A stretch of DNA of 15,253 bases, taken from assembly GCA_945957335.1 (NCBI GenBank), contig CAMFLJ010000053.1:1-15253 (forward strand), in the 5' to 3' direction. This stretch comes from an uncultured Actinomycetes bacterium (GTDB lineage Bacteria; Actinomycetota; Acidimicrobiia; Acidimicrobiales; Acidimicrobilacustridaceae). Numbering within the stretch: the first letter of the stretch is position 1; every line of letters starts with the position of its first letter. Below, piece by piece: positions 1-5,914 of this stretch. A program made the translations under genes and the position numbers. Under the pieces are notes generated by a model. That model was not told where the DNA came from and did no database searches. It saw only the letters and a program-made list of their open reading frames with translations.

Positions 1-2
1 CC

Positions 3-596
3 GGTGAGCAGCGCCGTGCAGCGGGCCGGATCGGAGAGCGAGAACGGGCCGGGGGCCGTCGGGTCGGGAGGCGTGAGCTCGACACCCAAGGGGCCCGCAG
101 CGGCCATGTTGGTGAGGGTCATCCACGGGTTGTCGCCCGGCGAGGCCCACACCACGCCGGCGAAGCGGCCGCCGGCGCGCAGCGAGGCGACGAGGTTGGC
201 GAACGCGGCCTCGGGCTGCGGGAAGAACATGACGCCGAAGCGGCTGTAGACGCCGTCGTAGCCCTCGGGCACCGGGCCCTCGGCGAGGTCGTGCACCAGG
301 AAGCGGGCGTTGGCCACGCCGGCGTCACCGGCGCGGCGCTCGGCGGCGCCGACCATGGCCGGGGCGATGTCGAGCCCGACGGCCTCGCCACCGGAGCCCA
401 CGAGGTTGGCGAGGGCGAGCGTGGTGGCGCCCGGGCCACAGCCCACGTCGAGGAGCCGCTCCCCCGCCTGGGGGGCGAGCGCCTCGATGCCGGAGCGGCC
501 GAGGCTCTCGGTGAAGCGCTCCATCATCCCCTCGCGGTTCGCCCACGCCTCGGCGCGGCGGTCCCAGTACTCCGCGCTGCTCGGGTCCTCAGCCAT
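3..596 (-). CDS. Class I SAM-dependent methyltransferase, C-terminus cut off by window edge
   Basis: The first 198 residues of a Rossmann-fold methyltransferase are present; the reading frame stays open to the left edge. The SAM-binding motif I, LLDVGCGPG, lies at about residues 48-56. The acidic end of strand 2 (VGLDIAP) follows at about 73-79, and the segment VYSRFGVMFFPQPEAAF, typical of UbiE/COQ5-like and Methyltransf_11/25 proteins, is further on. The substrate cannot be told from this part. The ATG at 594-596 lies inside the last codons of the upstream TIM-barrel gene, an 8-base overlap, so the two genes are almost certainly cotranscribed and translationally coupled. The family is confident; the role is unknown. 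A small-molecule or quinone-type methyltransferase is as likely as any other. Confidence 0.85.
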   Translation of the reverse strand, partial: MAEDPSSAEYWDRRAEAWANREGMMERFTESLGRSGIEALAPQAGERLLDVGCGPGATTLALANLVGSGGEAVGLDIAPAMVGAAERRAGDAGVANARFLVHDLAEGPVPEGYDGVYSRFGVMFFPQPEAAFANLVASLRAGGRFAGVVWASPGDNPWMTLTNMAAAGPLGVELTPPDPTAPGPFSLSDPARCTALLT

Positions 597-1500
597 CGAT
601 CGTCCTCCCACGGCTCGCCGCCGCCGTCACTACAGCACGGAAGGAGTCGGCGGCGCGGCGGGCGCGCTTGAGCGGATCAGTTGGTTCGCCGGCGAACACC
701 TCGATGGCGACCGGGCCCGTCCAGCCCCGCCGCAGCAGCGACCCGAGCATGGCGTCGGGCCGCAGGGCGCCGGCGGGATCGCCCGGGAAGAGCCGGTTCG
801 ACGAGTCGGCCGCCATCTGGTCGGGGGCGAGCCCCTCGACCGCCGCGGCGTCGGAGAGCTGCACCCCGACCACCGCCTCGAACGGCACGGCGTCGAGCGT
901 CGCCGCCGCGCCGCCGCGCCGCTGCAGGTGCCAGTTGTCGACCAGCACCCCGGCGTTCGGCGCACCGCACCGGGCAGCCACCTCGGCCGCCTCGACGATG
1001 TCCCACAGGGCCGACCAGGCGAAGGGCTCGACCTGCACGACCAGGCCGCGTTCGGCAGCGGCGGCGGCCAGCAGCCCGAGGCCGTCGACGCCGGCCTCCG
1101 GGTCCCACGGCTCGCCCGGCATCACCAGCGCGGTCACCGCACGGGCCCCGACCGCCGCCGCCAGGTCGAGGTCGTCGAGCACGTCGCCCGGCAGATCGAC
1201 CGTGGGCCAGCGGCGGGGGTCGTCCCAGCCGGTGACGGGGTCGAGCTCGGCCACGCCGAGTCCGAGCGACCCGAGCCGGGTGGCGAGGGCACCGGTCGTG
1301 TGCCCCGGGCCGGTGGCCGTCCACGCCCGCACGTGGCGCGGCCGCAGCGACACCAGCGCGTGCCCGGTGGCGGCGGCCACCTCGAGGTGGGTCTCGACGG
1401 CGACCCCGTTCATCGTCCCCGCGGGCAGCACCGGCACGATCCCCGGCGCGGCGGAGGCGAGCGGCGGGAGCGCGTCGGCGTCGGGTTCCGGCTCGGCCAT
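589..1500 (-). CDS. Sugar phosphate isomerase/epimerase-like TIM-barrel protein (AP endonuclease 2 superfamily)
   Basis: This is a 303-residue protein of the xylose-isomerase-like TIM-barrel superfamily (IolE, hydroxypyruvate isomerase and relatives). Plausible metal ligands sit where the family has them: E158 in VQVEPF, D188 and H191 in VDNWH, and E267 in VAIEVFAGE, with VQLSD at about 213-217. The N-terminus is short and rich in Ala and Pro, and I see no signal peptide, so it should be cytoplasmic. Members isomerise or epimerise sugars, inositol derivatives or small hydroxy acids using a divalent metal; the substrate here is not readable. The ATG at 1500 is preceded at 6 bases by TAGGTT, which suggests a leaderless transcript starting at the A of ATG. 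It overlaps the methyltransferase downstream, so the pair may act on one metabolite. Confidence 0.8.
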   Translation of the reverse strand: MAEPEPDADALPPLASAAPGIVPVLPAGTMNGVAVETHLEVAAATGHALVSLRPRHVRAWTATGPGHTTGALATRLGSLGLGVAELDPVTGWDDPRRWPTVDLPGDVLDDLDLAAAVGARAVTALVMPGEPWDPEAGVDGLGLLAAAAAERGLVVQVEPFAWSALWDIVEAAEVAARCGAPNAGVLVDNWHLQRRGGAAATLDAVPFEAVVGVQLSDAAAVEGLAPDQMAADSSNRLFPGDPAGALRPDAMLGSLLRRGWTGPVAIEVFAGEPTDPLKRARRAADSFRAVVTAAASRGRTIDG

Positions 1501-1506
1501 CGGCGC

Positions 1507-1512
1507 AACCTA
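1507..1512 (-). promoter_or_regulatory. Probable -10 element (TAGGTT) of a leaderless promoter for the TIM-barrel gene
   Basis: TAGGTT on the minus strand is followed by exactly 6 bases and then ATG. With a normal -12 to -7 placement, the transcript would start at the A of the start codon. No Shine-Dalgarno sequence is visible. No convincing -35 is seen. Confidence 0.55.
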
Positions 1513-1539
1513 ACGCCCGGTCGGGCCCGCCCGGCGGCC

Positions 1540-1545
1540 TAGCCT
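1540..1545 (+). promoter_or_regulatory. Probable -10 element (TAGCCT) of a leaderless promoter for the DUF2510/DUF4870 gene
   Basis: TAGCCT is followed by 6 bases and then the ATG at 1552, so transcription would begin at the start codon. It lies 27 bases from the divergent minus-strand element at 1507-1512. The whole 51-base gap therefore holds two back-to-back leaderless promoters. Confidence 0.55.
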
Positions 1546-1551
1546 CGGCCC

Positions 1552-2079
1552 ATGGAGCCCTTCGGATCGCAGCCCGAGCCGGACCAGACCGTGAGCGGGT
1601 CGAACCTGCCCGAGCCGGCCCCGGTGCAGCCGCCCGCCCAGAACCCGCCCCCGGGCTGGTACCCCGACCCGCAGGGCGTAAACCGTTGGTGGGACGGCAC
1701 CCAGTGGGGCCAGGCCGCCGTCACCCCCACCCCCGTCGCCGCGTCGGGCACGTCCGATCCCAAGACGATGGCCGTGCTCGCCCAGGTGCTCGGCATCCTC
1801 ACCGGGCTCATCGGCCCGCTGATCATCTACCTGGTCAACGGCGAGAAGGACCCCTTCGTGCGCCACCACGCGTCGGAGGCGCTCAACTTCCAGCTCACGC
1901 TGCTGATCGCCTACCTCCTGTCGTTCGTCCTGATGTTCGTGCTCATCGGCTTCCTGCTCTTCTTCGTGGTCTGGATCCTGGCGATCGTCTGGGGCATCCA
2001 GGCGGCCATCGCCGCCAACCGGGGCGAGTGGTACCGCTACCCCGTCAACATCCGCTTCGTCTCCGGCGCCCTCGGCTGA
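1552..2079 (+). CDS. DUF2510/DUF4870 domain membrane protein
   Basis: This is a 175-residue protein of two parts. The N-terminal 70 residues are rich in Pro and Gln and contain the DUF2510 signature, WYPDP at 36-40 with RWWDGTQW at 45-52. That short motif is common at the cytosolic face of actinobacterial membrane proteins. Residues about 74-170 match the DUF4870 (Tic20-like) pattern: a first membrane helix at about 74-96, the polar motif DPFVRHHASEALNFQ at 100-114, two further helices at about 115-150, then a charged tail. The function of both domains is unknown; membrane envelope housekeeping is only a guess. The start is fixed by the leaderless promoter motif. It is monocistronic and ends at a strong hairpin. 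Confidence 0.85.
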   Translation: MEPFGSQPEPDQTVSGSNLPEPAPVQPPAQNPPPGWYPDPQGVNRWWDGTQWGQAAVTPTPVAASGTSDPKTMAVLAQVLGILTGLIGPLIIYLVNGEKDPFVRHHASEALNFQLTLLIAYLLSFVLMFVLIGFLLFFVVWILAIVWGIQAAIAANRGEWYRYPVNIRFVSGALG

Positions 2080-2113
2080 TGCCCGCCGCCACCTGAGCGG
2101 ACACTGGACGCAC

Positions 2114-2142
2114 GAGCGCCCCGGCCAGCGGCCGGGGCGCTC
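2114..2142. terminator. Bidirectional hairpin terminator, perfect 13-bp stem
   Basis: The arms GAGCGCCCCGGCC (2114-2126) and GGCCGGGGCGCTC (2130-2142) are perfectly complementary with a 3-base loop. The hairpin sits midway between the convergent ends of the DUF4870 gene (2079) and the glycine-rich protein gene (2169), so it can serve both. There is no U-tract on either side, as is usual for actinobacterial terminators. Confidence 0.8.
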
Positions 2143-2168
2143 TGCGGTCTCGGGAGCAGCCGGCCGAC

Positions 2169-3125
2169 TCAGCCGGTGAAGCTCGGGGCCACCTCGGTCG
2201 CGTTCACCACGGCCGGCGCGGTCGTGGTGGTGACGGGCACACCGCAGCCAGCGGGCTGGGCCGACGCGTCCCAGGTGATCTCGACCGAACCGGCGGCGCC
2301 GTTGGCGCCCTCCTGGATGGTGCCGCCGTCGGGGACGAAGCTCGACCCGCCGCCGCCGCCGCCGGCCGAACCGTCGCCGTCGGTCACGGCACCGCCGCCA
2401 CCACCGCCGTACCAGCCACCGCCGCCACCGCCGCCACCGCCGTTGTAGTTGCCGTCCTGCGCGTCGCCGGAGCCACCGACGCCGCCCTGGCTCAACGAGC
2501 CCGCGGTCGCGGTGGAGCCACCGAGGGCGTCGGTGCCCGGGGCACCTCCCGCGCCGTCACCGCCTCCCGCTCCGCCGGTGACCGTCACCCCGGGATCGTC
2601 GCCGTCACCGCCGGCGAACCCGACGAGGCCACCGTTGCCCCCGGCGCCCTCCGGGTTGCCGCCGAACGCGCCGGCGCCACCACCACCACCCGCGAGCACG
2701 AGCGGTTCGCTCGACAGCAGGCCGGAGGCACCACCACCGCCGCCACCGGCGGCGTCCTGGGTGCCGGAGGGCGCGCCGCCGTCTCCGCCACCGCCGAAGC
2801 CACCGACGCCCGGCGTGGCACCGTTCGCCACTCCCCCGACGCCACCTACGACCACCACCAGCAGATCACCGGGAACGACCTCGACATCGGCCGTGACCAC
2901 TGCGCCTGCGCCTTCGCGGCCGCCTTCGACGTTGTCAGAGCCGCCTCGCGCTCCGGCGGCCACGACGGTCACGGAGCAGATCCCGTCCGGGACCAAGAAG
3001 GAGGCGAGCCCGGCTGCGTCGTAGGTGACACCGTCGACGGCCTGCCCGCCTGCGGTTCCGGTGAAGCCCATCCCGAGCAGGGCAGCTGTGCCGACTCCCG
3101 CCGCGATCATCCGACCTGTTCGCAT
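2169..3125 (-). CDS. Secreted glycine-rich protein
   Basis: This is a 318-residue protein starting with a clear signal peptide (basic MRTGR, hydrophobic core, probable cleavage near TAGGQA at about 24-29). A short beta-like segment follows (ASFLVPDGICSVTVVAAG), then about 200 residues dominated by Gly runs, including GGGGGGGGGWYGGGGGG. It closes with GSVEITW and a Thr/Pro tail ending PSFTG. Two cysteines, C50 and C294, bracket the glycine block. The layout resembles bacterial proteins annotated as glycine-rich domain, related in style to the glycine-rich domain of ALK-type receptors, which folds as polyglycine-II helices. A surface or matrix role is inference. The frame is open further upstream to 3245, but I chose 3125 because it gives the signal peptide, an SD (GGGAG, 5 bases away) and a promoter upstream. 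Confidence 0.8.
   Translation of the reverse strand: MRTGRMIAAGVGTAALLGMGFTGTAGGQAVDGVTYDAAGLASFLVPDGICSVTVVAAGARGGSDNVEGGREGAGAVVTADVEVVPGDLLVVVVGGVGGVANGATPGVGGFGGGGDGGAPSGTQDAAGGGGGGASGLLSSEPLVLAGGGGGAGAFGGNPEGAGGNGGLVGFAGGDGDDPGVTVTGGAGGGDGAGGAPGTDALGGSTATAGSLSQGGVGGSGDAQDGNYNGGGGGGGGGWYGGGGGGAVTDGDGSAGGGGGGSSFVPDGGTIQEGANGAAGSVEITWDASAQPAGCGVPVTTTTAPAVVNATEVAPSFTG
2391..2442. repeat. Low-complexity CCGCCA/CCGCCG triplet tract inside the glycine-rich gene
   Basis: A nearly pure run of CCG and CCA triplets on the plus strand reads as GGN glycine codons on the coding strand. It encodes the longest glycine run of the protein. Such tracts can change length by slippage, but in steps of three they keep the frame. 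It also produces long proline-rich shadow frames on the plus strand. Confidence 0.7.
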
Positions 3126-3164
3126 GCGCGCTCCCGTTCCTTCGCATCGATAATGAACCGGCAA

Positions 3165-3170
3165 AGTATA
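3165..3170 (-). promoter_or_regulatory. Strong -10 element (TATACT) for the glycine-rich protein gene
   Basis: TATACT on the minus strand lies within a short AT-rich patch (about 3148-3178) that stands out from the surrounding high GC. Transcription would start near 3158, giving a leader of about 33 bases with SD GGGAG at 3131-3135 before the ATG at 3125. The -35 region is not convincing. It is one of the closest matches to the textbook TATAAT box in the window, suggesting a well-expressed gene. Confidence 0.6.
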
Positions 3171-3209
3171 ACTTGCGACTGCCAAGCCGTGCCGGATCTC
3201 CGTGGTGGA

Positions 3210-3215
3210 TAGCGT
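3210..3215 (+). promoter_or_regulatory. Probable -10 element (TAGCGT) of a leaderless promoter for the phosphorylase gene
   Basis: TAGCGT is followed by 6 bases and then the GTG at 3222, so the message would begin at the start codon. It is divergent from the glycine-rich gene promoter 40 bases away. Confidence 0.5.
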
Positions 3216-3221
3216 CGTGGT

Positions 3222-3980
3222 GTGGCCCCCGATCACCGCCCGCATCCACTCCCCGGCATCAGCGGCGACCGGCTGGGCGTGGTGATCGGTTCGTCACTCA
3301 CGGCCCACCCGTTCGCCGGGACGACGTCCCGACGGCTCACCGTCGACGGCCACGGCGGCCCGGCCGAGGTCGAGCTGCACGAGCGCGGCGACCTCGTCGT
3401 GGTGATGCGGCACGGGCCCGGCGGTCGGGTGCCGGCTCACCTCGTCGACCACCACGCCAACGTGCGCGCCCTCTGCGAGGCAGGCTGCGACCGGGTGCTG
3501 GCCCTCGGCTCGGCCGGCGGGCTCCACGGCCACCTCGGCCCCGGCACGGTCGTCGTGCCGGACGACTTCATCTCGCTCGGCCGCCAGCCCACGTTCCACG
3601 ACACCACCGAGGGCTACCGCATGCCCGCCATCGATCCGGCCTGGCGGGGCGAGGTGCTCGCGGCGTGGGCGCGCTCGACCACCACCCCGGCGGTCGACGG
3701 CGGCACCTACGCCATGGTGCGCGGCCCGAGGTTCGAGACCCCGGCCGAGATCCGCCTGCTGGCCACGTTCGCCGACCTCGTGGGCATGACCTGGCCGGCC
3801 GAGCTGGTCCTCGCGTGCGAGGCCGGCCTGCGCTACGCCGTCGTGTGCAAGGTCGACAACCTCGCCAACGGCGTCGAGGGCCACCGGGCCAGCGTCGAGG
3901 AGTACCTGGCCCGCACCGAGGCCGACGCCGAACGCCTGGGCGCCGACCTCGTCGCGGTCGTCGACGCGCTCCTGGCCTGA
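3222..3980 (+). CDS. Purine nucleoside phosphorylase / MTA phosphorylase family protein (PNP/UDP family, trimeric type)
   Basis: This is a 252-residue protein; trimeric PNP/MTAP proteins are usually 240-290. Family marks are clear. RHG at 63-65 is part of the phosphate site. VDHHANVRAL at 75-84 matches the MTAP segment NYxANIxAL. LGSAGG at 95-100, PGTVVVPDDF at 107-116, MVRGPRFETPAEIR at 165-178 and GMTWPAE at 188-194 follow. It should split a purine nucleoside with phosphate, in purine or methylthioadenosine salvage. At the base-recognition position it reads VDNLANG (211-217). The Asn suggests 6-oxopurine use, as in PNP, rather than the Asp pair of adenine-specific MTAP; this is inference. 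The GTG start is supported by the leaderless motif, and no SD is visible. It is followed by a composite hairpin, so it is probably monocistronic. Confidence 0.82.
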   Translation: MAPDHRPHPLPGISGDRLGVVIGSSLTAHPFAGTTSRRLTVDGHGGPAEVELHERGDLVVVMRHGPGGRVPAHLVDHHANVRALCEAGCDRVLALGSAGGLHGHLGPGTVVVPDDFISLGRQPTFHDTTEGYRMPAIDPAWRGEVLAAWARSTTTPAVDGGTYAMVRGPRFETPAEIRLLATFADLVGMTWPAELVLACEAGLRYAVVCKVDNLANGVEGHRASVEEYLARTEADAERLGADLVAVVDALLA

Positions 3981-3981
3981 A

Positions 3982-4026
3982 CCGGCCCGACACCCTCTCG
4001 CGCGCTGCGTGAGGGCCCTGGGCCGG
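3982..4026 (+). terminator. Composite hairpin terminator after the phosphorylase gene
   Basis: An outer stem CCGGCCC (3982-3988) with GGGCCGG (4020-4026) encloses a symmetric 4x4 internal loop and an inner stem CCCTC (3993-3997) with GAGGG (4011-4015). It begins 2 bases after the stop codon of the phosphorylase and ends 15 bases before the promoter element of the ABC operon. This placement fits transcript separation. There is no U-tract. Confidence 0.6.
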
Positions 4027-4041
4027 GCGGAGGGCGACGGT

Positions 4042-4047
4042 TACGCT
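4042..4047 (+). promoter_or_regulatory. Probable -10 element (TACGCT) for the ABC/MATE operon
   Basis: TACGCT is followed by 9 bases and then the ATG at 4057. That gives a leaderless message or one with a leader of up to 3 bases. This is the main reason for preferring ATG 4057 over the upstream in-frame GTG at 4009, which would lie inside the terminator hairpin. Confidence 0.5.
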
Positions 4048-4056
4048 CGACCCCCC

Positions 4057-4995
4057 ATGGGTGCGCTCTCCTCCTCGTCGACCGCCGTGGTCGACGGGGT
4101 CGCGCTCACCCGACGCTTCGGCGCCACCACCGCGCTCGACGGCGCCACGTTCTCGGTGCCGGCTGGCGTCACCGGGCTGCTCGGGGCCAACGGTGCAGGC
4201 AAGACCACGCTCCTCGGCCTGGTGCTGGGCCTGGCACGGCCCGACGACGGCGAGATCAGGGTGCTCGGCCTGAACCCGAGCACCGCCGGCCCCGAGGTGC
4301 GGGCCCGCATCGGCTACGCCCCCGAGCACCACCGGCTGCCGCCCGACACCCGGGCCCACGACCTGGTCCGCCACGTCGCCCAGGTGCACGGCCTCCCCTC
4401 CCGCGCCGCCACGAACCGCGCGAGCGACGCGCTCTGGGAGGTCGGGCTCGGCGAGGAGCGGTTCCGGCCCGTCGGCACCATGTCGACCGGCCAGCGCCAG
4501 CGGGTGAAGCTCGCCCAGGCCATCGCCCACGACCCCGAGCTGGTGCTCCTCGACGAGCCCACCGACGGCCTCGACCCGGTGCAGCGCGACGACATGCTGG
4601 CGCTGATCCGCCGCATCGGCACCGAGTTCGGGATCCACGTGCTGGTGTCGTCGCACCTGCTCGAGGAGGTCGAGCGGATCTGCGACTCGGCGGTGATCCT
4701 GCGCGAGGGCCAGGTGGTGGCCAGCGGGCCGATCCGGGAGCTCACCGGCCAGGGCCGCGGCCTGGTGGTCGAGGTCGAGGGGCCCGTCGAGGAGGTCGCG
4801 GCCCGGCTCGTGGCGTGCGGGCTCGAGGTGGCCGCCGACGGCCACCGGCTCACCGTCCTCGAGCGCGCCGACCTCCCCCGCGGCACCGTCCACGACCTCG
4901 TCCGCGACGCCATCGCCGACTCCGGGGCGGGCATCCGCCGCCTCTCCGACCGCACCGTCTCGCTGGAGGACGTCTTCCTCGAGGTCGGGGCGTGA
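4057..4995 (+). CDS. ABC transporter ATP-binding protein (ABC-2 type, first of two)
   Basis: This is a 312-residue ATPase: about 210 residues of nucleotide-binding domain and a 100-residue C-terminal extension typical of ABC-2 exporter ATPases (CcmA/NatA class). Walker A is GANGAGKTT at 43-51. The Q-loop region reads IGYAPEHH, with Glu in place of Gln as often in this class. The signature is MSTGQRQR at 142-149, a variant of LSGGQ. Walker B is ELVLLDEP at 161-168, and the switch His is H200 in SSHLLEE. It powers the permease next door, whose GTG start overlaps this stop by 4 bases. Substrate unknown; lipids, drugs, peptides and ions are all known for the class. The start at 4057 gives the usual length and fits the -10 element. 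Confidence 0.9.
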   Translation: MGALSSSSTAVVDGVALTRRFGATTALDGATFSVPAGVTGLLGANGAGKTTLLGLVLGLARPDDGEIRVLGLNPSTAGPEVRARIGYAPEHHRLPPDTRAHDLVRHVAQVHGLPSRAATNRASDALWEVGLGEERFRPVGTMSTGQRQRVKLAQAIAHDPELVLLDEPTDGLDPVQRDDMLALIRRIGTEFGIHVLVSSHLLEEVERICDSAVILREGQVVASGPIRELTGQGRGLVVEVEGPVEEVAARLVACGLEVAADGHRLTVLERADLPRGTVHDLVRDAIADSGAGIRRLSDRTVSLEDVFLEVGA

Positions 4996-5909
4996 CCGCG
5001 GTGGACGACCGGCTCGACGACGCCGGCGGGAGCGGCGAGGCGCGCATCGTCGACCGCGGCTACCGGCACTACGACGGCCCCCGCACCGGCCGGTGGGGAG
5101 CGTTCCGCGCCCTCGTCGTCCACTCGATGCAGCGGGCGCTCGGCCTGCGCCGCTCGGCTGCCCAGAAGGTGCTGCCCGGCCTCACCGTGGCCATCGCCTA
5201 CGTGCCCGCCATCGTCTTCGTGGGCATGTCGGTGCTGCTCAAGGACACGCTGCTGGCCAACGCCAACGTGGTGCCCACCTACTCGGAGTACTACTCGTTC
5301 ATCTCCGCCGCCATCGTCGTGTTCAGCGCGTTCGTGGCCCCCGAGCTGCTGTGCACCGACCGCCGCACCGGCATGCTCGGGCTCTACCTGGCGTCGCCCC
5401 TCACCCGCACCTCGTACCTCGGGGCCAAGGCGGTGGCCGTGGTCGGGCTGCTGGCCGTGGTCACCCTCGGGCCGCCGCTGCTGATGCTGGTGGCGTTCAC
5501 CCTGATCGGCCAGGGGCCCGACGGGCCGGCCGGCGTGGTGCGCCTGTTCGGCGAGATCGCCCTCGGCGGCCTGGTCGTGGCGGTGCTGCAGGCGTCGCTC
5601 TCGCTCGCCGTGTCGAGCACGACCACCCGCAAGGCCGTGGCCTCAGCCGGCGTCATCCTGATCCTGCTGGCCAGCGCGGCGCTCTCCGATGCGCTCGTGT
5701 CGGGTGCCGGTGCCCGCCCCGAGCTGTTCTGCCTCAACCTGCTGCAACTGCCCTTCGAGCTCGTGCGCCGCATCTACGGCGACATCTCGCCGGTGCCCTC
5801 GGTCGCCAGCATCCCCACCATCACCCTGGTGGCGGCCTACGCGGGCTGGACCGTGCTCTTCGGGGCGATCACATGGCTGCGCTACCGGCGCCTGGCGGTC
5901 GACCGGTGA
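4992..5909 (+). CDS. ABC-2 type transporter permease (first of two)
   Basis: This is a 305-residue inner membrane protein with about six hydrophobic segments, near residues 62-83, 103-121, 145-172, 188-209, 214-233 and 275-296. An N-terminal cytosolic stretch contains GYRHYDGPRTGR, a motif I associate with actinobacterial ABC-2 permeases. The loop RRTGMLGLYLASPLTRTSYLGAK at about 124-146 is the hallmark stretch before the third helix in NatB/ABC-2 membrane subunits, likely contacting the ATPase. It starts at GTG in a GTGA overlap with the preceding ATPase stop; GAGGT at 4981-4985 can act as SD. Translational coupling suggests the two products form one complex, probably as a dimer of each subunit. 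Confidence 0.85.
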   Translation: MTAVDDRLDDAGGSGEARIVDRGYRHYDGPRTGRWGAFRALVVHSMQRALGLRRSAAQKVLPGLTVAIAYVPAIVFVGMSVLLKDTLLANANVVPTYSEYYSFISAAIVVFSAFVAPELLCTDRRTGMLGLYLASPLTRTSYLGAKAVAVVGLLAVVTLGPPLLMLVAFTLIGQGPDGPAGVVRLFGEIALGGLVVAVLQASLSLAVSSTTTRKAVASAGVILILLASAALSDALVSGAGARPELFCLNLLQLPFELVRRIYGDISPVPSVASIPTITLVAAYAGWTVLFGAITWLRYRRLAVDR

Positions 5910-5914
5910 GCGCC

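Noticed and set aside
310..1542. A 410-codon open frame on the plus strand across the methyltransferase and TIM-barrel genes
   Set aside because: It is antisense to two genes with clear family motifs. Its product is a low-complexity Arg/Gly/Pro sequence typical of shadow frames in very GC-rich DNA.
2391..2442. Triplet run considered as a possible CRISPR or regulatory repeat array
   Set aside because: There are no constant repeats with variable spacers; it is simply the codon run for polyglycine.
2176..3024. Proline-rich open frames on the plus strand opposite the glycine-rich gene
   Set aside because: They are the complement of GGN glycine codons. The minus strand has a signal peptide, SD and promoter, and the plus strand has none of these.
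3126..3245. Upstream extension of the glycine-rich frame to 3245
   Set aside because: It would bury the signal peptide 40 residues into the protein and overlap the divergent phosphorylase start and both promoter boxes. The start at 3125 has an SD and an exported N-terminus.
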